Below, piece by piece: positions 18,238 to 25,944 of a DNA stretch of 64,000 bases. Positions within the stretch are counted from its first letter, which is position 1. Each line of letters starts with the position of its first letter. The notes below the pieces were generated by a model. That model searched no databases, was not told the origin of the DNA, and saw only the letters and a program-made list of their open reading frames with translations. The position numbers and the translations under genes are program-made. Where the stretch lies: NCBI GenBank assembly GCA_043820105.1, contig JBDREC010000099.1:1-64000 (forward strand), read 5' to 3'. The stretch comes from JBDREC01 sp043820105 [NCBI: Pseudomonadota bacterium] (GTDB lineage Bacteria > Bdellovibrionota_F > JAHFAK01).

Positions 18238-20904
18238 CTAGAAGTTTAGTAAGAATCTATCAATGTCAGCTTCATAGACTGTACAAACGTTTTCTCTTGC
18301 TGGATCAAAAGCAACGGAAGCTGTTTTTGGATTTCCATTAAAATCAAGCCCTGTAACAATATCATAAGTAGCAGTGAAATAATCGTTGTTACATAAGGTG
18401 TTGTATGCTTGGGTTCCAGTTAAGACAATTCCATTCATTTTTGGGTAATAAAGTTTTGGTTTCATTGTTCTGATGAAATTTCCAAAAACAACACATTCTC
18501 TGTTGTAATGTACTTTTAAATTTTCTAAATCTCTTTCACTTAAATATCCCTGCTTAGATGTTGGCATCATGAGCACTGAAAGCATTTCAGTTAAAATTAA
18601 AGAGGAATTTACGCTATTATTAATCACAAGGTCAGCAGCTGTTGTTACTGATCTGTAAATCTCTGCTAAATTATCCCAAGTAGTATTTCCTTCTTCAAAT
18701 TCAATAACAAGATCATTCCAGTATCTGCTTATTGTTGTAAAATATGCATATTCGCCATATAAATTTATAAAAGTTTCAATCATTCCATTCATTAATGGTT
18801 TTAACATTATTCTTTGCATTGGAACCTGGATTTTAGCCAATACATCTATAATTGCTCCAGGATTTGATCTTTGAGTGTCAGCTTCATCTGCTTTTGCAAA
18901 ATCATTTTTAGAAATATAAGACAATAGTTCAGCTCTTTTGTATAAGAAAACATTGTCAACAGATTCAGTTGTATCAAATTCCCTTGTATCAAGAGCTTCA
19001 AGCAGCATTATAAAGTTGATTAAATCAATGTGTCCAGGTGAAAATGATTTTGTAAAAAACTGCAAATATTCTTTATACATATCAAGCATTTTAGCTGCAA
19101 ACATTTGTGATGCATATTTTGGATACATTATGCTTTCTTCTCTTTGAGATATAGGATCCAGGAATATTTCAGCAATTACATAACCTGGAATTTCATCTGG
19201 GAAGGTAACACCTTTTTCTTCTAAGCTTGCCAAGAACTGATCTTTGTCACTTTCCATTTTAGACATTTCATATGCAGCATCAAAGAATGCTTTTGGATCG
19301 CCACTTGCAGAAGATGAGCTTCTGCCAGAGCTTAAAAAAGGAGGAGTAGAGGATCCAGAATCAGAACTTCTTGGATAACTGGAAACTCTAAAAAGATCGG
19401 CATCGTCTCTTGATGAAATAAATGAACTGAAGTTACCAAACCTTATAGCTCTATCAACATTACCATATTCCATTTCATTTATAGAAAGAACAAATTCAGA
19501 AGCTTCAGCTGCTAAAAACATGTATGTTATTTCTAATTCATATTTTTCAAGTTCAGGATAAACCTCAACTAGTTCATAATATCTATTGAAATAGTAATCC
19601 AAAAATCCCATGGTATTTTCAAATACAATTCCATTGGCTCTAGCAATTAGACGCTTAAAATTTGCCTTATCTACACTTATTCTTTCCACACTTTTCTTTT
19701 TTGGAAGCCATGGAAAAGGAGGTTTGCTTTCTGTACCTTCTGATGTTGCTACTGCATTATTTATTAACTGAACAGAACCCATTAAATTTCTTTGGTATTC
19801 ATCAATAAATGGTTTTACTTTATCATTTTTATATATTCTTCTTAATATTTCTGGTTTCATTGAAGGATCTGCGTCCATTGCGCGTCCAGTTTTACAGTGC
19901 ATTTGCTCAAATTTCCAATATAGACATTCAAAGGCCTTTATATTTATTATTTGATCTATTTCAGAAATTGCCTTTGTTTCTATCATGTGTTGGATGCTTG
20001 TGATTAGGTTTGTGGCTGTCGCTGAAACGGCTGAAACTACTTTTGCTACTGCTCCAACTTCATTTGGAATAAATGATAGAACTTTTGCAACTTCAGTTAT
20101 TAAGCTTCCTACTATTTGAGCTGTTGAATCTTGCTTAAAACATTTTTCATCTACTGTTTCAATTTTTTTAACGGTTCCATTTACTTCATTAACCAATTGG
20201 AAAATTAGATCTGCTTTCATGTCTCTTAAGGTTCTTACTTCGTTTAAGTTTTCATATCCTTCATAAAACTTTCTAATTTCTTCCTCACTTGAACCCATAC
20301 TTTGTTTGAGCTCTAAATTCTGGGCTGCATATCTTTCCATTGACTCATTGAATACAGCTATCATTTCTTCAATTTCGGATTCTGGAGCCTGTTTTGCTTG
20401 TGCCTCTGCAATTTTTTCCAAATATTGAGCTTCAAAGGCTTCCATTTCTTTTAGTGCTTTTTTATATTTCCCTGCATCTTGCCTGTAAGTGCGTTCATAT
20501 TTTGCTTCCATTTCATCAAATTTTTCAATTTCATCTATAAGGGTAAGAGTTTTTCTATCAATTTGAGGAGATTCTTGACTTGTTGCTTCTCTTAAAGAAT
20601 CAGTACAAGCTTTTTTATCTGCTAAAAAGCTTTCTGCTGCACTTCTTAGTTCTGATAAAGCAATAACAAAATCTTTTCCAATTGAAAATGGACAGCCTTC
20701 AAGTGAAGCATAATCAAGGAATTTGCCAGGAACAGCTGGGCGATTACGGTCAGGGGATGATGTTGTTTCTCTTGATTCTCTATTTCTTTGTGCGATCATG
20801 GAAATAATATCAACTTCTGCATGAATTGAGGAAAAAATAAATAAATTACTAAGCAAGACCAGGATTAATGAAAATGTTAACTTGGTGTTTTTTAGCTCAC
20901 ACAT
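18238..20904 (-). CDS. Large secreted protein of unknown function
   Basis: The start is placed at ATG 20904 because GGGAGG lies just upstream and the product then begins with a signal peptide (KLTFSLILVLLSNLF, cleavage near SSIHA). The open frame upstream to 21033 lacks such features. 888 residues. The N-terminal third has long charged helices likely to form coiled coil (about 95-215, rich in E/K/A). A helical middle contains a hydrophobic stretch near IPNEVGAVAKVVSAVSATATN. A Ser-rich linker (SGRSSSSASGD) precedes a helical C-terminal half. Cysteines are few. I recognise no family. Probably periplasmic or surface-located. Confidence 0.7.
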   Translation of the reverse strand: MCELKNTKLTFSLILVLLSNLFIFSSIHAEVDIISMIAQRNRESRETTSSPDRNRPAVPGKFLDYASLEGCPFSIGKDFVIALSELRSAAESFLADKKACTDSLREATSQESPQIDRKTLTLIDEIEKFDEMEAKYERTYRQDAGKYKKALKEMEAFEAQYLEKIAEAQAKQAPESEIEEMIAVFNESMERYAAQNLELKQSMGSSEEEIRKFYEGYENLNEVRTLRDMKADLIFQLVNEVNGTVKKIETVDEKCFKQDSTAQIVGSLITEVAKVLSFIPNEVGAVAKVVSAVSATATNLITSIQHMIETKAISEIDQIINIKAFECLYWKFEQMHCKTGRAMDADPSMKPEILRRIYKNDKVKPFIDEYQRNLMGSVQLINNAVATSEGTESKPPFPWLPKKKSVERISVDKANFKRLIARANGIVFENTMGFLDYYFNRYYELVEVYPELEKYELEITYMFLAAEASEFVLSINEMEYGNVDRAIRFGNFSSFISSRDDADLFRVSSYPRSSDSGSSTPPFLSSGRSSSSASGDPKAFFDAAYEMSKMESDKDQFLASLEEKGVTFPDEIPGYVIAEIFLDPISQREESIMYPKYASQMFAAKMLDMYKEYLQFFTKSFSPGHIDLINFIMLLEALDTREFDTTESVDNVFLYKRAELLSYISKNDFAKADEADTQRSNPGAIIDVLAKIQVPMQRIMLKPLMNGMIETFINLYGEYAYFTTISRYWNDLVIEFEEGNTTWDNLAEIYRSVTTAADLVINNSVNSSLILTEMLSVLMMPTSKQGYLSERDLENLKVHYNRECVVFGNFIRTMKPKLYYPKMNGIVLTGTQAYNTLCNNDYFTATYDIVTGLDFNGNPKTASVAFDPARENVCTVYEADIDRFLLNF

Positions 20905-21268
20905 TTTTCCTCCCAAGGGAATTATTTGAATTGTAATTTTACAATTGCAATTATGATGCCTGACAAGGACGGCAGGATAAGTGTTTGATATGTTAGGAAA
21001 AACCATTAAAGCGCTGTCTTTTGATGGTATCATTTCAACACTTTTTTTAAAATAGGGTTAAATAAAGGTTCTTTTTGGTACTAAAATCGAATCGCAAGTT
21101 CCTCGCAAAGCCCCGTGATTTATTAGGTATAACTACTTGTATTGGGTAAAGCCCTATTATTACGTTGTGTTGCGAGGAGTGTTTTTTGTTTTATTTTAAG
21201 TCTTATTTCTTGACCCTCTCTTAAATTTAGCTTATTCTCTATTTCTTTATAAATATTAAGGTTTTAAA
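20905..21268. other. Intergenic region with an 8-bp stem structure
   Basis: CCTCGCAA at 21101-21108 pairs perfectly with TTGCGAGG at 21170-21177, closing a loop that contains GGGTAAAGCCC. AGTGTTTTTTG follows, so on the plus strand it could act as an intrinsic terminator or leader structure. The rest, between divergently oriented genes, shows no coding signal. The structure does not match a riboswitch I know. Confidence 0.4.
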
Positions 21269-21487
21269 ATGATAAAATTAGTTATTATAAGTATTATTGT
21301 TTGCGCTATTTTTATTGTTTCTGGTATTTTGGTTATTAGGAGTGTTGTTCAGGCTGATACTAGAGACCTAAAATTATTTTCTAAAATAATAAAAAATATT
21401 TTTTCGTTAGATTTTATTTTTGGCGCCATTCTTGTTTTTATCGGAATAATTTTCCCTATATTTTTTATCATTAATAACCAAGATTAA
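21269..21487 (+). CDS. Small two-helix membrane protein (72 aa)
   Basis: 72 residues with two hydrophobic segments (about 3-26 and 46-68) joined by a charged loop (QADTRDLKLFSKIIK). There is no obvious Shine-Dalgarno sequence before the ATG. It is followed by khpA after about 120 bases. No known family. It could be a short integral membrane protein or, less likely, a chance frame in AT-rich DNA. Confidence 0.5.
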   Translation: MIKLVIISIIVCAIFIVSGILVIRSVVQADTRDLKLFSKIIKNIFSLDFIFGAILVFIGIIFPIFFIINNQD

Positions 21488-21610
21488 GATAAAATAAATA
21501 AATTGACTTTATCTTTCTTTCTGATACTTCTTTTAAGTTCTGTATTGTGTTAGATATGGATATTTTAATTTAACTAGTATGTTGTTTAATTGAAAAGAGG
21601 AGATGAGATT

Positions 21611-21856
21611 ATGCCAAGCCCAAGTCTTTCAGAATTAGTTGAAACCATTGCAAGAGCTTTAGTAGACAATCCTGAACAAGTTAGTGTTAAATCAATTGAA
21701 GGTGGTCAGACAGTCGTACTTGAACTTTATGTTGACAAAACAGACATTGGAAAAGTGATTGGAAAAGGCGGAAATACCGCAAAATCAATCAGAACAATCC
21801 TTTCTGCAAGTGCATCAAAAAACAAAAAGAATGCAGTTTTAGAAATTATTGAATAA
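21611..21856 (+). CDS. khpA: KH-domain RNA-binding protein KhpA
   Basis: The start is ATG 21611, preceded by AGAGGAG at 21596-21602; the open frame extends to a TTG at 21590. 81 residues: a single KH domain with the GxxG loop in IGKVIGKGGNTAKSIRTIL. Size and sequence fit KhpA (YlqC), a small RNA-binding protein that often pairs with KhpB/Jag and is usually encoded between rpsP and rimM. Here it stands alone, without those ribosomal genes. Confidence 0.88.
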   Translation: MPSPSLSELVETIARALVDNPEQVSVKSIEGGQTVVLELYVDKTDIGKVIGKGGNTAKSIRTILSASASKNKKNAVLEIIE

Positions 21857-21944
21857 TTTTTAAATAAGCCCTTCTTTTTAAAAATCTTTTTTTCTCTATC
21901 TCACAATAGTATTGTTTTAACTAAACTAGATGAATTTACGCACT

Positions 21945-22190
21945 TGCCTGATTTTAGAAAAGGAAATCGTATCTTCATTTCAAAAAAAGACGGCTCAAAA
22001 TTCCCTGCGGAATTTTGGCCTTGATCTCACCGCGCTATTTTCTAAGTATAAGTAAAATGAAATTAATGAATTACATTCACTTATATATAGTAATTTCATT
22101 TAACTTCTACTAGGAAAAACCGGCTAGCGCGGCTCTGATACACTTTTTTTGAAATGAAGATACGATTTCCTTTTCTAATAAAATCAGGCC
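21945..22190 (+). repeat. Palindromic repeat element, copy A
   Basis: A roughly 245-bp imperfect palindrome. The left arm 21946-21989 (GCCTGATTTT to CAAAAAAAG) pairs with 22143-22189 over about 43 bp with one 3-base bulge. Inside are a 9-bp hairpin with loop CTGC (CAAAATTCC and GGAATTTTG, near 21996-22017) and an inner stem CCGCGCTA with TAGCGCGG. A third stem pairs AAGTAAAATGAAATTA with TAATTTCATTTAACTT, one mismatch. It shares conserved core blocks with the inverted copy at 52870-53110. It lies between khpA and the secreted nuclease gene and has no long ORF. Confidence 0.9.
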
Positions 22191-22243
22191 AATATTTACA
22201 TGTAAATAAGGATAAATAATAAATATGCAAATGACGTGCACTT

Positions 22244-23755
22244 TTATTCGATGAGTTCGAATTCGGCTTCTTGGACTTCTGCTTTGCTTGAGAAAAAGAC
22301 TCTGTGTGGTGGGATAACAGTGCTAGCCACGAATTCAAAATAATATTTTGGGGCATAGGCTTTTAAGGTATCTAGATCTCCGACATAGTATGGATATTCA
22401 TCTGTGTGACCGCGTTTGATTCTTTCAAGAGCTCTAAACTCATATGGCATTATTTTTTCTAAGTTGCCTGCTTGATAATTTTCAAGTATTTTCTCTGGTT
22501 CATAATATGCGTATGCCCCTTTTTTATCTGCATATGCTTGTTCAGCTGCATCAACATATTCATTAAAAAATTTAATTTCAGGGTAGTGTAGGTAAAGTAA
22601 AGAGTAGCCTGTTTTAATCATCTCTAAATTTATATCTACATTATCGGCAAATACATAGCCTAATATTCTTCCGTATCTGTCACGTGATTCTGCTATTGTG
22701 TTATATGGTAATACGATTGTTACTTCGTTAACACCATTTAGCATTGAAGCTAATAATTCAGCTCCTTTTTCCGCGATTATACCTTGACTCATTCCCCAGA
22801 ACTTTGTTTCTTGAGTGTCAGTGTTAGCAAGTCTTATGCTTTCTTTTAAACCAGGGTTGCCATGAACAACAATTTCAACTGAATCCCCATCGATAACTCT
22901 TAATAGGTCAGCAGTAAAATATCCCTCAGTACACAATCTTGGAGAAAAAGTGAATTTTGATTTTTTTATATCATCAAGACTATAAAAGAAAACTCTATAT
23001 TCTGGAGGAATTTCCTGTCTTGAATAATTAATATATTCTTCTTTTGGATATGCCATTCCTGTTCTTAAATCGCCAACAAAATAACACCAGTTTTTTTTTC
23101 CACCATATTTTGTGAATCTTCTAAATTCATAAGGATAGATTTCAAGAGGCTCAATCTCATTCCAAATTCCAAGCCCATATTCTTTTGCAATTTTAGCAGC
23201 TTCTGAAAATTCTCTTACATGACGCCATTCTTCTGGAGCTCCTGGATTTAAAACAAAAGGAGTAGCCCACCCAAGTTTAACCATTAATACATTAATATTA
23301 AGGTCTGTATCTTGTGTAATTATTCCCTGGTCTCTTAAGTTCTGTTCTTGATCTGGGTCTGCTAAATAAATATAGGCAAGAATTCTTTTATAAAAACCTC
23401 TTGAACCTTCAGGATCTTCTCCTTTTAATTCTAAGATTATATTTGTTCCAAGGGGAATAAGTTTTTTCAGTTCTTGAGTTGCTTCATATGCATATGGTTG
23501 AGGTTCAACCTCTTTTCCGTTGCCTTCTTCATCACGATTTGGAATATAGTGAAGTTCAGGAGTGTCCATTCCTACCATTCTAATATCTTCCACATATTCC
23601 TTGCCTTCAAAATCAAATCGTACAGTGATAGTATCACCATCATCAATGTTGATTACTTTTGCCTCAATATATGCCTGGGAAAATAAATTAGAAATGCTGA
23701 CTAATACAAAGAGGCTAACTAAAATTATGGATCTAACTTGCTTAAAATAGTTCAT
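22244..23755 (-). CDS. Secreted protein with two staphylococcal-nuclease domains
   Basis: The start is ATG 23755, with GGGGTGG upstream; the GTG two codons earlier is possible. 503 residues with a signal peptide ending near FSQA. Two SNase-like domains: the first (about 30-195) has GDTITVRF, MVGMDTPEL and RGFYKRILAYIY. The second (about 285-420) has DGDSVEIVV, LANTDTQET and DRYGRILGYVF. Each is followed by a matching module (PYEFR, YVGDL or FVGDL, then RVFF), so the gene is an internal duplication of one SNase-plus-module unit. The second copy has Gln where the first has Pro after the catalytic DT. It probably hydrolyses nucleic acid outside the cytoplasm. Confidence 0.85.
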   Translation of the reverse strand: MNYFKQVRSIILVSLFVLVSISNLFSQAYIEAKVINIDDGDTITVRFDFEGKEYVEDIRMVGMDTPELHYIPNRDEEGNGKEVEPQPYAYEATQELKKLIPLGTNIILELKGEDPEGSRGFYKRILAYIYLADPDQEQNLRDQGIITQDTDLNINVLMVKLGWATPFVLNPGAPEEWRHVREFSEAAKIAKEYGLGIWNEIEPLEIYPYEFRRFTKYGGKKNWCYFVGDLRTGMAYPKEEYINYSRQEIPPEYRVFFYSLDDIKKSKFTFSPRLCTEGYFTADLLRVIDGDSVEIVVHGNPGLKESIRLANTDTQETKFWGMSQGIIAEKGAELLASMLNGVNEVTIVLPYNTIAESRDRYGRILGYVFADNVDINLEMIKTGYSLLYLHYPEIKFFNEYVDAAEQAYADKKGAYAYYEPEKILENYQAGNLEKIMPYEFRALERIKRGHTDEYPYYVGDLDTLKAYAPKYYFEFVASTVIPPHRVFFSSKAEVQEAEFELIE

Positions 23756-23983
23756 ATCCACCCCAGTAACGCTAATTGTTTAATTGTAATAGATCAAAAT
23801 GCAAAAAAGAGGCCATAGTAAATTTGAAAAGCTGATTTTTTGATATGTGTCGTTATTTTAGTAGCTTACACCATTGTTTTAGCAATGCAGATTCTAAATT
23901 TAATCAAAATATCAGTGGCAAAAAGGTACTGCTTAAAAATCATGACACTAGGTTTTGCCATTATTTGAATTTTCCTCCTACTG

Positions 23984-24018
23984 AATACCAAATACTAAAT
24001 ACTAAATACTAAATACCC
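23984..24018. repeat. Heptamer array AATACTA
   Basis: Five units, AATACCA, AATACTA, AATACTA, AATACTA and AATACCC. The array lies upstream of the ruvA promoter, between the divergent nuclease and ruvA genes. The units resemble the reverse complement of those inside the kinase gene at 1314-1348. Confidence 0.9.
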
Positions 24019-24035
24019 AAAACCCCACCTTTATC

Positions 24036-24065
24036 TTGACTTAATTAGGAAAATAAAAATATTAT
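24036..24065 (+). promoter_or_regulatory. Candidate sigma-70 promoter of ruvAB
   Basis: TTGACT at 24036-24041 and TATTAT at 24060-24065 are spaced by 18 bases, 32 bases upstream of the ruvA ATG. I saw no LexA-like palindrome here. Confidence 0.45.
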
Positions 24066-24097
24066 GTATTATTCTATCAACCTTTGGATTTATTCTT

Positions 24098-24694
24098 ATG
24101 ATTGCATATCTCAGAGGGTCTATTTTAGAAAAAAAAGAAAATTCTATTATTCTTGATGTTGGAGGCGTAGGTTATGAGGTTTTTGTGCCTAGGCTTAGCA
24201 TGTTTAATTTGCCTAATATTGGTGAAGAGGTTTGTTTAAGGATTTATACTGTTGTCAGAGAAGATGCCTTATTATTGTATGGTTTTTTAAGCAATACTGA
24301 AAAAGATGCTTTTATCATGCTTTTAAAAGTTTCAAAAATTGGTCCAAAGGTTGCGTTATCAATTTTATCAAATATTTCTAGCCAAGATTTAGTAAATGCG
24401 CTAATTTCAGAAGATGTAACGAGGCTTTCAATGGTTCAGGGAGTTGGTAAAAAAACTGCTGAAAGAATAATTGTCGAATTAAAAGGAAAAATATCCACTT
24501 ATTTAGAACAAATGCCTCATCAAATCAGCAAAGAAAAAGAAGCAAATTCTCATTTAAATGATGCTATTGCTGCATTAACAACCCTTGGATATAGACGTTC
24601 AGAAGTTGATAAAATTTTAAGTGAAATTGATATAAGTATGGCCACAACCACAGAAGATATTATTAAAAGCGCACTAAGAAAGACTGCAAAATGA
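24098..24694 (+). CDS. ruvA: Holliday junction branch migration protein RuvA
   Basis: 198 residues, normal length. It starts MIAYLRGSI as in the family. Domain I is an OB fold. Domain II carries two helix-hairpin-helix motifs ([16 protein letters not shown] near 80 and [20 protein letters not shown] near 110). Domain III (about 150-198) contacts RuvB. RuvA tetramers bind the four-way junction and load RuvB. The stop overlaps the ruvB ATG by four bases (ATGA). Confidence 0.97.
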   Translation: MIAYLRGSILEKKENSIILDVGGVGYEVFVPRLSMFNLPNIGEEVCLRIYTVVREDALLLYGFLSNTEKDAFIMLLKVSKIGPKVALSILSNISSQDLVNALISEDVTRLSMVQGVGKKTAERIIVELKGKISTYLEQMPHQISKEKEANSHLNDAIAALTTLGYRRSEVDKILSEIDISMATTTEDIIKSALRKTAK

Positions 24695-25728
24695 CGGAAT
24701 TTTTAAATAAAAGTAATAATTCTAAGGATGAAGAATGTTATTTTACAAATCTTAGACCTGAATCTTTAGATGATTATATTGGTCAGGAAAAAGTAAAAAA
24801 GAATCTTGAAGTTTTTATTGAAGCTGCAAAACAAAGAGGAGAGGTTCTTGATCATGTTTTATTTTATGGCCCACCAGGACTTGGTAAAACTTCTTTATCC
24901 TATATTATTGCAAAAGAATTAAATGTAAATATTAAGACAACTTCAGGGCCTGTTATTGAAAGGCAAGGAGATCTGGCGGCTATTTTAACAAATTTATCAG
25001 ACAAGGATATTTTGTTTATTGATGAAATTCATAGACTCAGCAATGTAGTGGAAGAGATTTTATATCCAGCAATGGAGGATTTTAAACTAGATATTATTAT
25101 TGGTCAGGGACCGAGCGCCAGAAGTGTTAAGATTGACCTGCCTAATTTTACTTTAGTTGGTGCAACCACAAGGGCTGGTCTTTTAACCTCTCCCTTAAGA
25201 GATAGGTTTGGAATGATTTTTCATCTTGATTTATATAAGCAAGAAGAGCTAGCTTTAATTGTTAAAAGATCTTCAAAGATACTGAAAATAGATATTACAG
25301 AAGACGGTGCATTAGAGCTTGCAAAAAGAAGTAGGGGGACTCCAAGGATTGTAAACAGGCTCTTAAAAAGAGTTAGAGATTTTGCTCAAGTTAAGGGAGA
25401 TGGTTTGGTAACAAAGGAAATTGCTGATCAATCTTTGACCTTAATGGAAATTGATAACTATGGCCTTGATAAGATGGACAGAAAAATACTATCAAATATC
25501 ATTGAAAAATTTTCAGGTGGTCCAGTTGGAATTGAAACCATTTCAGCCAGTATTAATGAGGACAGAGGTACTATTGAAGATGTTTATGAGCCTTTTTTAA
25601 TTCAAGAGGGTTTTTTAGATAAAACAATGCGTGGTAGGATTGTAACTGAGAAATCATATCGGCATTTTGGTTTTTCAAAGGAAAAACTAGCAGAAAATAA
25701 ACAACTTCAGAGCACCTTATTTGATTAA
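24691..25728 (+). CDS. ruvB: Holliday junction helicase motor RuvB
   Basis: 345 residues. AAA+ ATPase with Walker [10 protein letters not shown] near residue 60, Walker [11 protein letters not shown] near 110, sensor-1 GATTRAG near 158, the arginine-finger region, and a C-terminal winged helix ([22 protein letters not shown]). It starts [12 protein letters not shown] after a short extension. It forms hexamers that drive branch migration with RuvA. RuvC is not in the adjacent sequence. Confidence 0.97.
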   Translation: MTEFLNKSNNSKDEECYFTNLRPESLDDYIGQEKVKKNLEVFIEAAKQRGEVLDHVLFYGPPGLGKTSLSYIIAKELNVNIKTTSGPVIERQGDLAAILTNLSDKDILFIDEIHRLSNVVEEILYPAMEDFKLDIIIGQGPSARSVKIDLPNFTLVGATTRAGLLTSPLRDRFGMIFHLDLYKQEELALIVKRSSKILKIDITEDGALELAKRSRGTPRIVNRLLKRVRDFAQVKGDGLVTKEIADQSLTLMEIDNYGLDKMDRKILSNIIEKFSGGPVGIETISASINEDRGTIEDVYEPFLIQEGFLDKTMRGRIVTEKSYRHFGFSKEKLAENKQLQSTLFD

Positions 25729-25743
25729 GCAATTTTAAAGTGA

Positions 25744-25824
25744 TTATAGCAAGATTGGTAATGCAAAAATAATAATGAATGAAATTGCCGCCACAAAGGC
25801 TAAAAATAATTGTTTAGGCATCAT
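25744..25824 (-). CDS. Possible 26-aa single-helix membrane peptide
   Basis: The frame starts at ATG 25824 or 25821 and encodes a Lys-containing N-terminus then one hydrophobic helix (LFLAFVAAISFIIIFALPILL). GGGGGG lies immediately upstream, closer than an ideal ribosome-binding site. It sits between the ruvB stop and the end of hutU. It may be a real small membrane protein or a chance frame. Confidence 0.25.
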   Translation of the reverse strand: MMPKQLFLAFVAAISFIIIFALPILL

Positions 25825-25923
25825 CCCCCCGGTTTATAAATTAGATAATTTTTTGATGAAGCTTCGTAGGTGAGTAGCACTTTGTTTATTGTACTACACT
25901 TTTTGAGAGAATGCAAATTTTTT

Positions 25924-25944
25924 TAGTTGCTAGCTGCTAGTGGG
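25924..25944. repeat. Heptamer array TAGTTGC at the hutU stop
   Basis: Three units, TAGTTGC, TAGCTGC and TAGTGGG. The hutU stop codon (minus strand, 25930-25932) lies within the array, so the last residues of the protein (TSS) are encoded by repeat units. Confidence 0.65.

Noticed and set aside
21101-21177. Considered as a known riboswitch
   Set aside because: I could not fit the conserved core of any class I know, so only a stem-loop is reported.
22096-22356. 86-residue minus-strand frame over the nuclease end and element A
   Set aside because: Part is the shadow of the nuclease gene and the rest is repeat arm; no ribosome-binding site.
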